Origin: an uncultured Oscillospiraceae bacterium
Lineage (GTDB): Bacteria; Bacillota; Clostridia; Oscillospirales; Acutalibacteraceae
NCBI GenBank assembly: GCA_900552115.1
Contig: URYP01000008.1
Location: 1-40,951, forward strand
Length of the DNA: 40,951 bases
Direction of reading: 5' to 3'
Part shown: piece by piece, positions 10,001-18,128 of the stretch
Layout: each line of letters starts with the position of its first letter
Position numbering within the stretch: the first letter of the stretch is position 1
Translations under genes and position numbers: made by a program
The notes under the pieces: model-generated
The model's input: only the letters and a program-made list of their open reading frames with translations
Database searches by the model: none
What the model was told of the DNA's origin: nothing

Positions 10001-11081
10001 TCAGCATACCCATTTCGTCGGCAATATCAAAGAAGAACGCCGGATAGGGCATGGCGTGAAGCCGGATGATGTTGACATTGGCCTCTTTAGCCATGCGGAA
10101 ATAGCTGCGGGCATACTCTTCTGTCTGAATCGCATAGCCCATATAATGCCAGGAATCGTTTTTCAGCTTGATCGGCCGGCCGTTGAGCATAAATCCCTTA
10201 TCTTTAATGTGGAACGTGCGAAAACCAATGCGGGTGACATGGGTATCCAGTACGGCATCCCCATCCAGAATTTCAGCCTTCAGGTCGTACAGGTTGGGGG
10301 ATTCCGGCTCCCACAGAGCGATATCCCAGTCCTCGTAGTTCCAATCCACCGGCTGGTCGTCGCAGGAGGCGGTGAACATCTCTTTATAGTCGTCCGCTCC
10401 ATGGCGCGACAGGGAGAACCGGATGGTTTTGCCCTGTGCGTCCACGGTTTTGTATTCGATATGCAGGTTGTTTTTATATACGTCGGCATATGTAAACACA
10501 TCGTCCACATAGGACGCGGCCCGCTCGACCAGCCACGCGTCCTGCCAGATACCGCCGACATGGCCGCCCCAGAAGGACCCTTCCGGATAATCGGTGCGGT
10601 CGCGGTTGTTTTCGTCCTTGTATTTGGCGGAGCGGGCCGTCTGGCAGCCCACCAGCAGCTCGTTTTCCTCGCCGAATTTTACAAAGTCGGTGATTTCCAT
10701 TTCAATCGGCAGGAACGCTTCACATTCGTCGGCCACGTGCTGTCCGTTGACGTAATAAACGCTTTTGTAGGCGACGGCGTCAAAATGCAGGAAAATACGG
10801 CGGCCTTCGCTGGCTTTGTCGACGAAGAATTTGCGGCGGTAAAAGCCGATGCGGGCATTATCCCACTCCAGGGGATACTCGGGATACAGACGGAAATCCG
10901 CGCCGCTGACGTAATACTCTTCACCAGCGGTCTTTTTTCCATACCCATGGGAAAAAGAGTTGACGTTAAAGGGAGAAGGAACCTTAATGGATACGGTGTC
11001 CCACTCGGCGGGGAGGGATTCCAGAGAATCGGTTTTGCAGGAAAAATCCCACAGGCCGTTCAGGCATTTTTTCGTTAACAT
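7005..11081 (-). CDS. Very large GH2-family glycoside hydrolase with extra C-terminal beta domains
   Basis: Predicted glycosidase of 1358 aa without a signal peptide, so probably cytoplasmic. It has a GH2 sugar-binding jelly-roll domain (about 1-185), an immunoglobulin-like domain (about 190-290) and a TIM barrel (about 290-640). The acid/base is likely Glu409 in WSPENE, and the nucleophile is likely Glu484 in TIGENG. Beyond the barrel lie some 700 residues. These include a Rossmann-like segment around 880-1010 resembling the non-catalytic glutaminase-like domain of some galactosidases, and a final discoidin-like sandwich. The specificity (galactosidase, glucuronidase, mannosidase or other) cannot be fixed. 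The start at 11081 has AAAGGAGA upstream; earlier in-frame starts lack one. It has its own promoter (-35 at 11177) and is followed by the hairpin and the GH3 gene. Confidence 0.85.
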   Translation of the reverse strand: MLTKKCLNGLWDFSCKTDSLESLPAEWDTVSIKVPSPFNVNSFSHGYGKKTAGEEYYVSGADFRLYPEYPLEWDNARIGFYRRKFFVDKASEGRRIFLHFDAVAYKSVYYVNGQHVADECEAFLPIEMEITDFVKFGEENELLVGCQTARSAKYKDENNRDRTDYPEGSFWGGHVGGIWQDAWLVERAASYVDDVFTYADVYKNNLHIEYKTVDAQGKTIRFSLSRHGADDYKEMFTASCDDQPVDWNYEDWDIALWEPESPNLYDLKAEILDGDAVLDTHVTRIGFRTFHIKDKGFMLNGRPIKLKNDSWHYMGYAIQTEEYARSYFRMAKEANVNIIRLHAMPYPAFFFDIADEMGMLMISESAVWASHCCFSYNPAFFENSKKHLRRLIVRDRNHPSVVMWSPENECIPAFKVCGSKYIKDIEDLSEKLFDLTQEIPKLDPSRPYSCDGSHDLGGRLDVNSLHYPGYDCPTHREKPITIGENGSMYYSTPDNVCLLDGEKTLHSFNGRLNAVASECYHNLIGQRKWADQVCVFNLIWYGLEPLPFEEQLLTYDTYETPGIKPSRITPYLRTLNAGAQEDLPAFIPNPVWKYTQSAFTPVRPFLEKTPTSVWGGKEVTFPVCVFNDNRDPLNLTLTGVLLVDGKEVARVSKDMYMAACTYEDTALTLAMPEVADHENAILAVTLGDASQEYYTDTADLNIFNQAKLNAAWEAVKVTCLRGEEDADDSTAALDFRQGAASPYGTFTRHRSVQAIFTSDSLADELRFDGKDMMFNAARDARYFEEYLNFNASPLYFNGVGMPLALDLTVAGQPRIACSIDLPAYAEEEPLALVMMIKMAKYLTAHAPKAPTEAYFFGSNSGAVAAMLSEIRCSYKTVDRAELEKLLTEKQDSLLIVDGSADLGWLKGVSKNNFAKVLVMNLNKTPELFSYDFEVTRETSCHLKAVNTDPVIAGMYSNNLYGLGEGQQAQVGVNLLEYKHQNDNTLLGLPQVDWRMWNQNAEYLKTVSVYKSELEDRSRFSALSRHNYAGSAIYFCQLSLQLQNKKIKHLLVRILSALHTGIEFAKNAALEELLTSGIYGATLNRALCKSIKGDEDVLALHPGLNRVENGEAWKAVSREDNLPGKYALTVFVYSPSDRTDLLLNPDTVELVVTAQKNCELILNGEPIGEGENIKINSITLTSGWNTLMLVCRDGGPIPDLKFTRYDLSKLDLRFSLYGHDVQLIGLTGATLYSENQPNNTGKAISGKEDFWISDGEQREGIDFDIQLETPSTCKALYFSCVTSDIAGASYTPKCFDLLAGDSMESLEKVYGAMFEDRMSYNGGKVFIDLGEGVTARCFKIALKTNALKPLVISDLTLLS

Positions 11082-11148
11082 ACGCGCGTCTCCTTTGACA
11101 TGAAATCCAACATCGGGCCGCCATAATTCTCGGCCCATGATTATCCCC

Positions 11149-11177
11149 ATCATACCCGATGGCGTTCAATTAGTCAA
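11149..11177 (-). promoter_or_regulatory. Sigma-A-type promoter of the GH2(-GH3) unit
   Basis: On the minus strand TTGACT (11177-11172), a 17-base spacer and TATGAT (11154-11149) form a near-consensus housekeeping promoter. Transcription should start near 11142, giving a leader of about 60 bases before the ATG at 11081. Confidence 0.8.
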
Positions 11178-11186
11178 TAACGAATG

Positions 11187-11198
11187 GACAAATTTGTC
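11187..11198. promoter_or_regulatory. Candidate operator, perfect 12-bp palindrome
   Basis: GACAAATTTGTC is a perfect palindrome that begins 10 bases upstream of the GH2 promoter -35 box, at about -46 to -57 from the predicted start. That position suits an activator. The cognate protein is not in the window. Confidence 0.45.
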
Positions 11199-11280
11199 AC
11201 AAAAATAAATCCGTCTAAATCCTTTGCGCTGTGAATTTCGATCAAAACAAAATAGGGGCGGGAAACGAATTCCCATGAAG

Positions 11281-11320
11281 ACCAAAATAAAAAAGGCGGG
11301 GGAATTTCCCCCGCCTTTTT
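11281..11320 (-). terminator. Strong terminator of the transporter operon
   Basis: A 13-bp stem (11290-11302 with 11308-11320) with a GGCGGGGG core is flanked by A-runs and T-runs. On the minus strand TTTTTTATTTT follows. It begins about 20 bases past the last permease stop and shields the GH2 promoter. On the plus strand a TTTTT run also follows, so it may be bidirectional. Confidence 0.93.
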
Positions 11321-11341
11321 ACGGAATTCGGCTGTTTTGTT

Positions 11342-12286
11342 TTAACCAACGATACCGCTTCGCTCAATGCCTTCCACCAGATACCGCTGACAGAATAAGT
11401 AGAGAATGATCAGCGGGGCAATGGCTATCATGATAGCCGTGTTGGTGATAACACTTGACATATACGAGGTACTGCCCTCGGCAACCCCCGCCCCGGCGGC
11501 GGCCACCTCATTGGCCAGCACAGGTATGTCTATGTAGAGCGACGTCGCATAGAACGTATCCGTCCACTGCCAGCAGAAGGACAGCAGGAACACGGTAACC
11601 AGAATCGTCGTCGACAGCGGCACAATAATTTTGAAGAAGGTTTTGGCTGTGCCGGCGCCGTCCACTTCGGCGGCCTCCAGCAGTTCATCGGGGACGCCCC
11701 TCATAAACTGCCACACCACCAGGATGAACAGGCCGGCCCGGAAGCTGAACCCGGTGGCGCTGAGTCCTATAATTGGCCAGTAGGTGTCGGTCAGCTTGAT
11801 GGCGTGGCCCAGGATCGTCTGGAACAGCCCGAAGACGTCAAAGAACTGGAAATAAGAATACATGGGGATCATGATGCTCTGAGGCGGAACCAAAATGGAG
11901 AACAGCACCAGAACCGCAACCACCGTGCCGCCCTTCAGACGGAATTTGGCCAACCCATAGCCTACACAGCAGGCGACCGCCGTTGTCAGCAGGGCGCTGA
12001 TCAGCGACAGCAGGAAGGTGTTTAAAAACGCCTCGCCAAACTCGCCGTTTTTAAATATGTACGTGATATTATCCAGCGTCGGATGGCGGGGGATATACCG
12101 TACGGTAGGATCGGTCAAATCCGCTTTGGACATAAACATGGTGGAAATACGGGCAATAAACGGATACAGAATGATAAAACTCAATCCAATCAGCAGCACA
12201 TACCGGAAAAGAGCGCCGACAAATCGATTGGCCTGGTGCTTCATGGCCAGCGAATTGGACCGTTGAAACATACGTGGTTTGGTCAT
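11342..12286 (-). CDS. Carbohydrate ABC transporter permease, MalG/CUT1 type (second pair)
   Basis: Membrane subunit of a sugar importer, 314 aa with six predicted transmembrane helices. The cytoplasmic coupling (EAA) loop reads EAAEVDGAGTAKTFFKIIVP near residues 210-229 and would dock onto a transport ATPase. AAGGAGG precedes the ATG at 12286. The start lies 15 bases after the stop of the preceding permease, so both are translated from one mRNA. This is the last gene of the seven-gene operon and is followed by the strong terminator at 11.3 kb. No ATPase gene is present, which is usual for CUT1 systems that share an MsmK-like ATPase. Which solute-binding protein it serves is not clear: candidates are the fusion protein of this operon or the lipoprotein at 23.7 kb. 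Confidence 0.93.
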   Translation of the reverse strand: MTKPRMFQRSNSLAMKHQANRFVGALFRYVLLIGLSFIILYPFIARISTMFMSKADLTDPTVRYIPRHPTLDNITYIFKNGEFGEAFLNTFLLSLISALLTTAVACCVGYGLAKFRLKGGTVVAVLVLFSILVPPQSIMIPMYSYFQFFDVFGLFQTILGHAIKLTDTYWPIIGLSATGFSFRAGLFILVVWQFMRGVPDELLEAAEVDGAGTAKTFFKIIVPLSTTILVTVFLLSFCWQWTDTFYATSLYIDIPVLANEVAAAGAGVAEGSTSYMSSVITNTAIMIAIAPLIILYLFCQRYLVEGIERSGIVG

Positions 12287-12301
12287 CTCTTTTATCCCTC
12301 C

Positions 12302-13231
12302 TTAATCACGCTGCTGGTAGAATACGAACCGACTGACAATGAATGCTGTGACGGCCAGGATACCGGCGATACAGCCAAAGTAGATCCAGGACATGGCCGA
12401 AGCCTCGCCAAACAGGGCTTTGTCAAAGCTGATGTCGTGTACATATTCCATCATGGTACTGGACGACCGGGTAAAGAAATCGATTATCGAGTAGAAGAGA
12501 TTGACCAGAATCATGGGACTGATCATGGGGAACGTAATCTTCCAGAAGCATTCCCAGGCGGTGGCGCCTTCGATTTCCGCCGACTCGTAAATGGAGGGGG
12601 AAATCGACTGCAGGCCGGCCAGGAAGATCAGGATCTGGATACCCGACTGGTTGACGATGTCCAGGATGTTATTGACCGCCGCCGCCACATACGAGGTCAG
12701 CGACACGCTGAAATTGAGCGAGGCCAGCAACTGTGTGATATCGTCCAGAGAAAACATTTGAGAGCTGCTGGCCAGCGCGCCGGTATCGATGGCTTCTGAC
12801 GTAGTCAGGTTGTTTAAAACCGCGTTGCTGAGGTCAGCCCGCTCAATCATACCGGTCGCGATGATAACCGGGATGAAGAATATGGCGCGGAACACGGCGC
12901 GGCCGCGCATTTTCTGGTTGAGGATAACCGCGATGAACAGACTGAAAATCAGGATGCTGGGCGTATTGGCCAGCAGCGTCGAGATAGCGGATACCAGATA
13001 CTGTGTGAACTTGGGATCAGACTGGAAAGCGTACTGGAAGTTTTTCCAACCGGCAAACTCCGTGTGCATGCCCGTATCGGTGGACGTTATGGTGGAAAAG
13101 CTATAGATCAGGGAATTGATTATTACCGGCAGGAAGTAAAAGAGAAATCCGATGACAAAGGGAAGAACAAATATCCAACCGGCGATCTGCTTTTTGGCTT
13201 TCAGCCGATAAGCAGGATGCTTTGCGCTCAT
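12302..13231 (-). CDS. Carbohydrate ABC transporter permease, MalF/CUT1 type (second pair)
   Basis: Partner permease, 309 aa, with an N-terminal helix around 17-40 and a hydrophobic core typical of MalF/LplB-like subunits. The EAA loop is ESAEIEGATAWECFWKITFP. The stretch between the third and fourth helices (around residues 130-185) is longer than in the standard family and rich in Ser, Thr and Asp. It should face outside and could contact the exported operon proteins. The ATG at 13231 has AAAGGTGTG upstream. It lies 46 bases after the DUF5696 gene and 15 bases before the next permease. The assignment as permease is firm; substrate is unknown. Confidence 0.92.
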   Translation of the reverse strand: MSAKHPAYRLKAKKQIAGWIFVLPFVIGFLFYFLPVIINSLIYSFSTITSTDTGMHTEFAGWKNFQYAFQSDPKFTQYLVSAISTLLANTPSILIFSLFIAVILNQKMRGRAVFRAIFFIPVIIATGMIERADLSNAVLNNLTTSEAIDTGALASSSQMFSLDDITQLLASLNFSVSLTSYVAAAVNNILDIVNQSGIQILIFLAGLQSISPSIYESAEIEGATAWECFWKITFPMISPMILVNLFYSIIDFFTRSSSTMMEYVHDISFDKALFGEASAMSWIYFGCIAGILAVTAFIVSRFVFYQQRD

Positions 13232-13277
13232 AATAACACACCTTTCATTTCATTTTGCTCGTATCGTCTTGCGGAAG

Positions 13278-15947
13278 TCAGGGCTTAAAATAGCTTTGCG
13301 CCTTGATGGTGTGGCCGTCAACCGTAACATCCGTTTTTCCAAAGTTGATATACAGCTGAGCGCCATTGTCATAACGAATACGAACAACGTTGGTTGAAAG
13401 GCGAGTGTGTTCCGCAATCGGCACGCCAACAATACCATCCAGTGCCGTCTTGACGTAGTCGTAATACGACGCGAAATCGTCTTTGTTAATACCAAAATCC
13501 ACATTGTAATACTGAGTGTAGGCGGTGGATTTCAGTACGTCCGCATTGTCGTAAATGAGGTTGAATGCCGGAGAACTCTGGCTCTCAATGCAGCGGAGCA
13601 GATAATCCTGGCGGTCGGATGCGGTGTTGATGGCCGGGGCCGCGTAAGAGACGTTGTTCATCAGCACCATCTGGAGGAACGGAATGTCATAAGTCTCGCC
13701 CTGCTGGCCGTTGCTGTTCATGGGAACATCCAGCATCTGGTCGGCATAAGGCAGGATGTACGCGTTGCCTCCGTTAAACGCCAGTTGATTATCTTTCGCC
13801 GTTTCGGAGAGGAGTTTGGTAATGGTTTCTTTGGCCATCTGGCGGTCGATGGTACGGTTGTTTTTAAAATCAGAATTGAGGTACAGTCCCATGCGCGCCA
13901 GATTGATGGAGGTGCCTCCGGTCTTTTTGGTATATCCGCTCAGGAAGTCGCCCAGATAATCGGCGTATCGCGCCGGTGTAACGGCATAAGCGTTGCTCAT
14001 GTACACACCATAAGTGGGGGACAGCGCCGCGCGGGTGCCGAACTGGTTGTTAATGAGCCTCACCGCGTCAGACCGGGCGGAGAAGCCGTCGAACCATCCT
14101 TCGGAGGAAACATACATCAGGTCGGCTTCCGGATAGAAACCGACGCCTTTTTCTTTACAGTAGGCGATTAAATCCTTTAAGTCGGAGGATCCGCCCAGCT
14201 TGGAGGAGGAACGATATTTGTTAACCACCATGGTATCCAGACCAGAATCCTGCCAGCCAATCAACTGAAGGCCGAAGTCCTCGATGCCCATTTTACGGAA
14301 TTCCTCGATCATCGTCTTATTGTCTTCATAAGACGTCAGCACCGCGGTGGCGGTATAGGGGATAATGCCGAATTTAGCGTCATGCTCGACGCTGCCGAGC
14401 GTGTTCATCTGGAAACGAATGCTATGGTTGGCTTCGTTGGCGCTCATGCCGTTCGCTTTCAGATACTCCCGGTATACGTCGGCCATTCCTACATAACTGG
14501 CATCGTCACCGTTCAGGAAATTATACCGGACTTTAAAATTGCCGGTAAAGGTTTCTTTGCTGAACTGGTCCACAAACTTGGTGTCCGAGGTTCCGGTGCC
14601 GGCCTTTTGGTTCATGCGCACACTGTCTTTGGTTTTAATCGTAAAGATGGGGTAGGCGCAGTAATAAGAACCCACCACATCACCGAGATCGGCATAAATA
14701 CCGCTCATGCCGTCTCCTTCTTCGATAATGCCAAACACGGCGCGGGAATCGGCTTTGATACCGAACACCGGCAGATGATAGGTGCCAGTAAAGGTCGGCG
14801 TTTGGGGATAGGTGGTGCCATTGTCGTCACCGTACAGCTTGCCGCCCATGACCGCGGGCCGCTCCAAAGCCGTATCGTCAAAGCTGAGGACGGCGCCGCT
14901 CCCGTCTGGAAGGAACACGTATCCGTCGGCTTTGGAGGTGGACGCGCCGAAGTAACGCAGCAGCGTTACATTCTCCAGGTTAAAGTCGTCCGTGTTGTAC
15001 TGGACCTTGTTCGCATCCAGTTCCGAGTAGAAGTGGTTGTCGTCGATCGTATACCGCACCGTCAGTTTAAAATTGGGATGCACTTCTACGTCTTCTTTGG
15101 ACTTGAAGCCACTGGCTTTTAAATCCTTTTGCTTCATCTCATAGGTATAACCGGCGAGAGAGAAATACTTCTGAAGCCGTTCCTTGTCATTGGGGCTGAC
15201 GCTGTCCGCCAAAACGTAAAGGGCGGTTTCCTTCAAATTCGGGTAGGACTCCAGATAGGTACCGCGGTCGATCTCATCGATCTGATCCCATTTGAGATAG
15301 GTATATAACGGGAAGCTAAACTCGTCGAGACCACCGATATACGCTTTGATGTCGTCAATGCTTTCGCCCAGATCATTCAGGATGTCGTCCTTGTTCAGTT
15401 GTTCGATGACCCAGTTGTAAGATTCTTCGGTCATAACATCCGGGATGATCTGGCTGTCAAGATCTTCACCAAGGGAGTAGATAACCTCAATACCGTTGTC
15501 AATTTCTTTGATGATAAACTGACCATAGCTTATGCAGTCGTCAAAGGAATAAAACGTACCAGCCGTGCCGGTGGCGACTTCCGTATAGTTTATCTCTACC
15601 TGTGAGGACATCTGTTTGGCCTGCTGGCCGCTGAAAGTGGGATCCAGCGCCACATTGTAGGGATTTGCCGAGGTAATCACGCCGGTTTTGCGGTTTTTCA
15701 CGGCGATATTTACGTTGGTTTCGTCCACGTACAATTCCAGATTTTCGGACGTGGCCACCAACTTCATATCGGCCAGCATCGCATTCTGGTCTTTATAGCT
15801 AAATTCGTGCGGCTCTTCTTTTTCACCATAATCCAAGGCGCCGTACTCAAAGGGTTTGTCTTCCTCGGCGGTTGTGCCAGCGAAAGGAATACAGCTCAGA
15901 AGTAAAGCAATGCAAAGGGGAAGGAGCAATAATTTACATTTTCTCAT
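13278..15947 (-). CDS. Exported DUF5696 protein, glycosidase-like barrel
   Basis: I recognise the DUF5696 family, whose function is not established. The 889-aa product starts with a signal sequence, MRKCKLLLLPLC onward. LLSC with Cys19 could be a lipobox, in which case it is membrane-tethered outside the cell; otherwise signal peptidase I would act a little later. The N-terminal half (about 40-490) looks like beta-sandwich modules. The C-terminal half (about 500-880) has alternating strands and helices of a TIM barrel, with acidic residues in FYPEADLMYV and NLIYDNADV, resembling glycoside-hydrolase barrels. The ATG at 15947 follows AGGAGGTG at 6 bases; the in-frame GTG at 15956 overlaps that site. 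It starts 12 bases after the NHL/Yip1 gene and lies between the two permease pairs, so it probably acts with them, for instance by cutting or binding the glycan to be imported. Confidence 0.85.
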   Translation of the reverse strand: MRKCKLLLLPLCIALLLSCIPFAGTTAEEDKPFEYGALDYGEKEEPHEFSYKDQNAMLADMKLVATSENLELYVDETNVNIAVKNRKTGVITSANPYNVALDPTFSGQQAKQMSSQVEINYTEVATGTAGTFYSFDDCISYGQFIIKEIDNGIEVIYSLGEDLDSQIIPDVMTEESYNWVIEQLNKDDILNDLGESIDDIKAYIGGLDEFSFPLYTYLKWDQIDEIDRGTYLESYPNLKETALYVLADSVSPNDKERLQKYFSLAGYTYEMKQKDLKASGFKSKEDVEVHPNFKLTVRYTIDDNHFYSELDANKVQYNTDDFNLENVTLLRYFGASTSKADGYVFLPDGSGAVLSFDDTALERPAVMGGKLYGDDNGTTYPQTPTFTGTYHLPVFGIKADSRAVFGIIEEGDGMSGIYADLGDVVGSYYCAYPIFTIKTKDSVRMNQKAGTGTSDTKFVDQFSKETFTGNFKVRYNFLNGDDASYVGMADVYREYLKANGMSANEANHSIRFQMNTLGSVEHDAKFGIIPYTATAVLTSYEDNKTMIEEFRKMGIEDFGLQLIGWQDSGLDTMVVNKYRSSSKLGGSSDLKDLIAYCKEKGVGFYPEADLMYVSSEGWFDGFSARSDAVRLINNQFGTRAALSPTYGVYMSNAYAVTPARYADYLGDFLSGYTKKTGGTSINLARMGLYLNSDFKNNRTIDRQMAKETITKLLSETAKDNQLAFNGGNAYILPYADQMLDVPMNSNGQQGETYDIPFLQMVLMNNVSYAAPAINTASDRQDYLLRCIESQSSPAFNLIYDNADVLKSTAYTQYYNVDFGINKDDFASYYDYVKTALDGIVGVPIAEHTRLSTNVVRIRYDNGAQLYINFGKTDVTVDGHTIKAQSYFKP

Positions 15948-15959
15948 ATGGCACACCTC

Positions 15960-18116
15960 CTATAATCGAATGGAAATTTCGCTGATCAATCCGCCGATAA
16001 ACGAAATCATGCGGTTGGACACGCTCAGGAACAGCATCGCCAGGAACAGGATAATGCCCATTCCCACAATCGTGAGCAAACACACCAAAACGTTTTTACC
16101 AAACGAATAGCTGTGCACGGTCATACTGGAAGCGACGATCAAAATGCCCGTCCATACATAAGCGATGTTCATCATATAGGATACGATGACCGCTTCGTCG
16201 AGCACCAGGGCGTTGCTGAGCAGCGCGGACGGCAGCATGAAGAAGCAAAGGGGAATCGTGGCGTAACAGACCGAAATAAAGATGTCTTTGAACGACCCTT
16301 TACCATCCATCAGGGAGGTGAGGCACCAGTTGGCGATGCACCAGAGCATCAGCGGAAGCAGAATGTTCAGCAGATCCTGGAAGAAGGTGCTTTCCTGCCG
16401 ATTGCTGCTGCTGAACAGATAAGCCGTCACAGGGGTGCTGGCTACGGCGGAAATCAGCAGTATACCCAGTATAATCAGGGCGCTTCGCATATTGCCGCGC
16501 TTTTCGTGCTTAATATCCCAGAAGCCGTCAAACGGTCGGAAGATGACATACAGTCCGTAAACCAGGCCGCTTTTGGTGGAATGCGGGCCGCTGACAAGGG
16601 CTTCTTTGGAGTTGTAGGCACGTGCTTTCGAGAACATTTTCACCAAAAGCACCACCAGTACGACGATGACGATGGGAATCAGAATAGCGATGTTTTCAAG
16701 CTTTTCGCCGCGGTCGAACTTCATGGCTTGGGAATACTGTTCCGGCACGTCGGCCGCATAAAAGTACTCCATCGCCTTTCCATATTCACCTTGCTGCAGC
16801 AGGGATTTGCCAATTCCCACATAGGCCAGGTCAAAGTTGTTGTTAGCCGCTTTGATCTGTTCCCAGATCGGAATGGTTTCGGTATACTTGCGCTGTCTCT
16901 GCAGAGAAATAACCTGATCGATCAGCTTGCCGTAATCGGTCTGGGTGAACAGCGTAATGGAGCTGCCTTCCTTATCCAGAACAATGATATCCTTGCCGAA
17001 ATAATCGATGGCGCCCATCTGCATAAAGTTACCCAGTGAGTTGCCGGATCCGCCGAACGCATACAGCAGGTTACCTTCGCCGTCATAGGTGAAAATCTTG
17101 TTATGGCGGGAGTCCATCAGGCTGTACACATCGTTTTCGCCCACAGCTACGTCCTCGATTGTGGAAGCGCCGGTATCGGTCGTGGTGTTGGTGAAGGGGA
17201 ATTCCAAATCACCAAGAGGGGCATAGTAACCGTTTCTTTTCAAAACGTCCTCCCCGGAAGGGGTGAAGCGCTTGATGGGAGACTTGCTGCCGGTTTTATC
17301 CTTACTCTGCACCTGTGCGTAGATCTCACCGGTGGAGAAGGTAGACGAGGTGGCGTAAATGAAGCCACGGCTGTCCGCGGCAATGTTGTTGTAAGGGGAG
17401 GGGATCAGTTTGATGGATTTCGCGATCTGCTCCTCGGTCATAAACAGCCGCCAGAAGATTTCGGAGGCGGTAGGCGTAACCGTAATAGCGCCGATAAACC
17501 CTTCGAATTCGCTGTCCTCGGACATGGCCAGAATACCCATGGTTTCGTTCTGGCATACCACATTCAACCGTCCGGTGGAATCGAAAGCGACAGAGACCGG
17601 TTTGAAAAAGAACCCGTCGTACATGCTGTCGGGATCCGGAGCGGAGATGTACTTGTCGAAGGTCCAGTCCTTTTTGAAAACCACGATCCGCTCGTTTTCA
17701 CTGTCACAGACAAACAACCGGTCGTCGGAATGACGGTAAAGGCCAAGCGGGGTATTGAACGTGCTGACTTCGCCTTTGCTGTCCTTAAACGAGTCGAGGA
17801 CGGTAATCAATTTGAAATTCTGGTCCAGAATAATTACGCGATTGTTTCCGGTATCGGAAATAATGACGTTCTTATACTTGTCGACGAAAATATCCTGCGG
17901 CTTATTCAGGAAGATGTCTTCGCCTTTCCACTTTCCAAACAAAACCTGCCGCGAACTGGGATAGTAGGCGTCCGGCGAATACTGGGAAACGCCGGTGCTG
18001 GAATAGGTATAGGTCTGATATGCTTTGTCCACCGAGGCGGATGCGGCGAAGGATGACAACAGGAGCGTCAGCGCCAAAAGCAAAAAGCATATACGGCCTA
18101 AAGTTTTACGCTTCAT
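15960..18116 (-). CDS. NHL-propeller/TPR/Yip1-domain membrane protein
   Basis: Multi-domain membrane protein of 718 aa with unknown role. It has an N-terminal signal sequence or anchor (residues 1-28) and a beta-propeller of NHL-type repeats to about residue 400. Examples of the repeats are NKPQDIFVDKYKNVIISDTG and FNTPLGLYRHSDDRLFVCDS. Two TPR-like helix pairs follow around 410-470, then a first strong helix (LIPIVIVVLVVLLV, about 485-505) and about five more helices forming a Yip1-type domain to the end. The likely layout is propeller outside and Yip1 in the membrane. The ATG at 18116 is preferred because AGGAGG lies 7 bases before it; the ATG at 18122 is too close. It is 12 bases from the permease before it and from DUF5696 after it. 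It could hold the exported DUF5696 and the fusion solute-binding protein at the permeases, or sense substrate. Both ideas are inference. Confidence 0.85.
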   Translation of the reverse strand: MKRKTLGRICFLLLALTLLLSSFAASASVDKAYQTYTYSSTGVSQYSPDAYYPSSRQVLFGKWKGEDIFLNKPQDIFVDKYKNVIISDTGNNRVIILDQNFKLITVLDSFKDSKGEVSTFNTPLGLYRHSDDRLFVCDSENERIVVFKKDWTFDKYISAPDPDSMYDGFFFKPVSVAFDSTGRLNVVCQNETMGILAMSEDSEFEGFIGAITVTPTASEIFWRLFMTEEQIAKSIKLIPSPYNNIAADSRGFIYATSSTFSTGEIYAQVQSKDKTGSKSPIKRFTPSGEDVLKRNGYYAPLGDLEFPFTNTTTDTGASTIEDVAVGENDVYSLMDSRHNKIFTYDGEGNLLYAFGGSGNSLGNFMQMGAIDYFGKDIIVLDKEGSSITLFTQTDYGKLIDQVISLQRQRKYTETIPIWEQIKAANNNFDLAYVGIGKSLLQQGEYGKAMEYFYAADVPEQYSQAMKFDRGEKLENIAILIPIVIVVLVVLLVKMFSKARAYNSKEALVSGPHSTKSGLVYGLYVIFRPFDGFWDIKHEKRGNMRSALIILGILLISAVASTPVTAYLFSSSNRQESTFFQDLLNILLPLMLWCIANWCLTSLMDGKGSFKDIFISVCYATIPLCFFMLPSALLSNALVLDEAVIVSYMMNIAYVWTGILIVASSMTVHSYSFGKNVLVCLLTIVGMGIILFLAMLFLSVSNRMISFIGGLISEISIRL

Positions 18117-18128
18117 TCTCATCCCTCC

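Noticed and set aside
8547..11078. 843-aa open frame on the plus strand opposite the GH2 gene
   Set aside because: It is the exact antisense of a gene with clear GH2 motifs, has no ribosome site, and shows skewed, domain-free composition expected of a GC-rich shadow frame.
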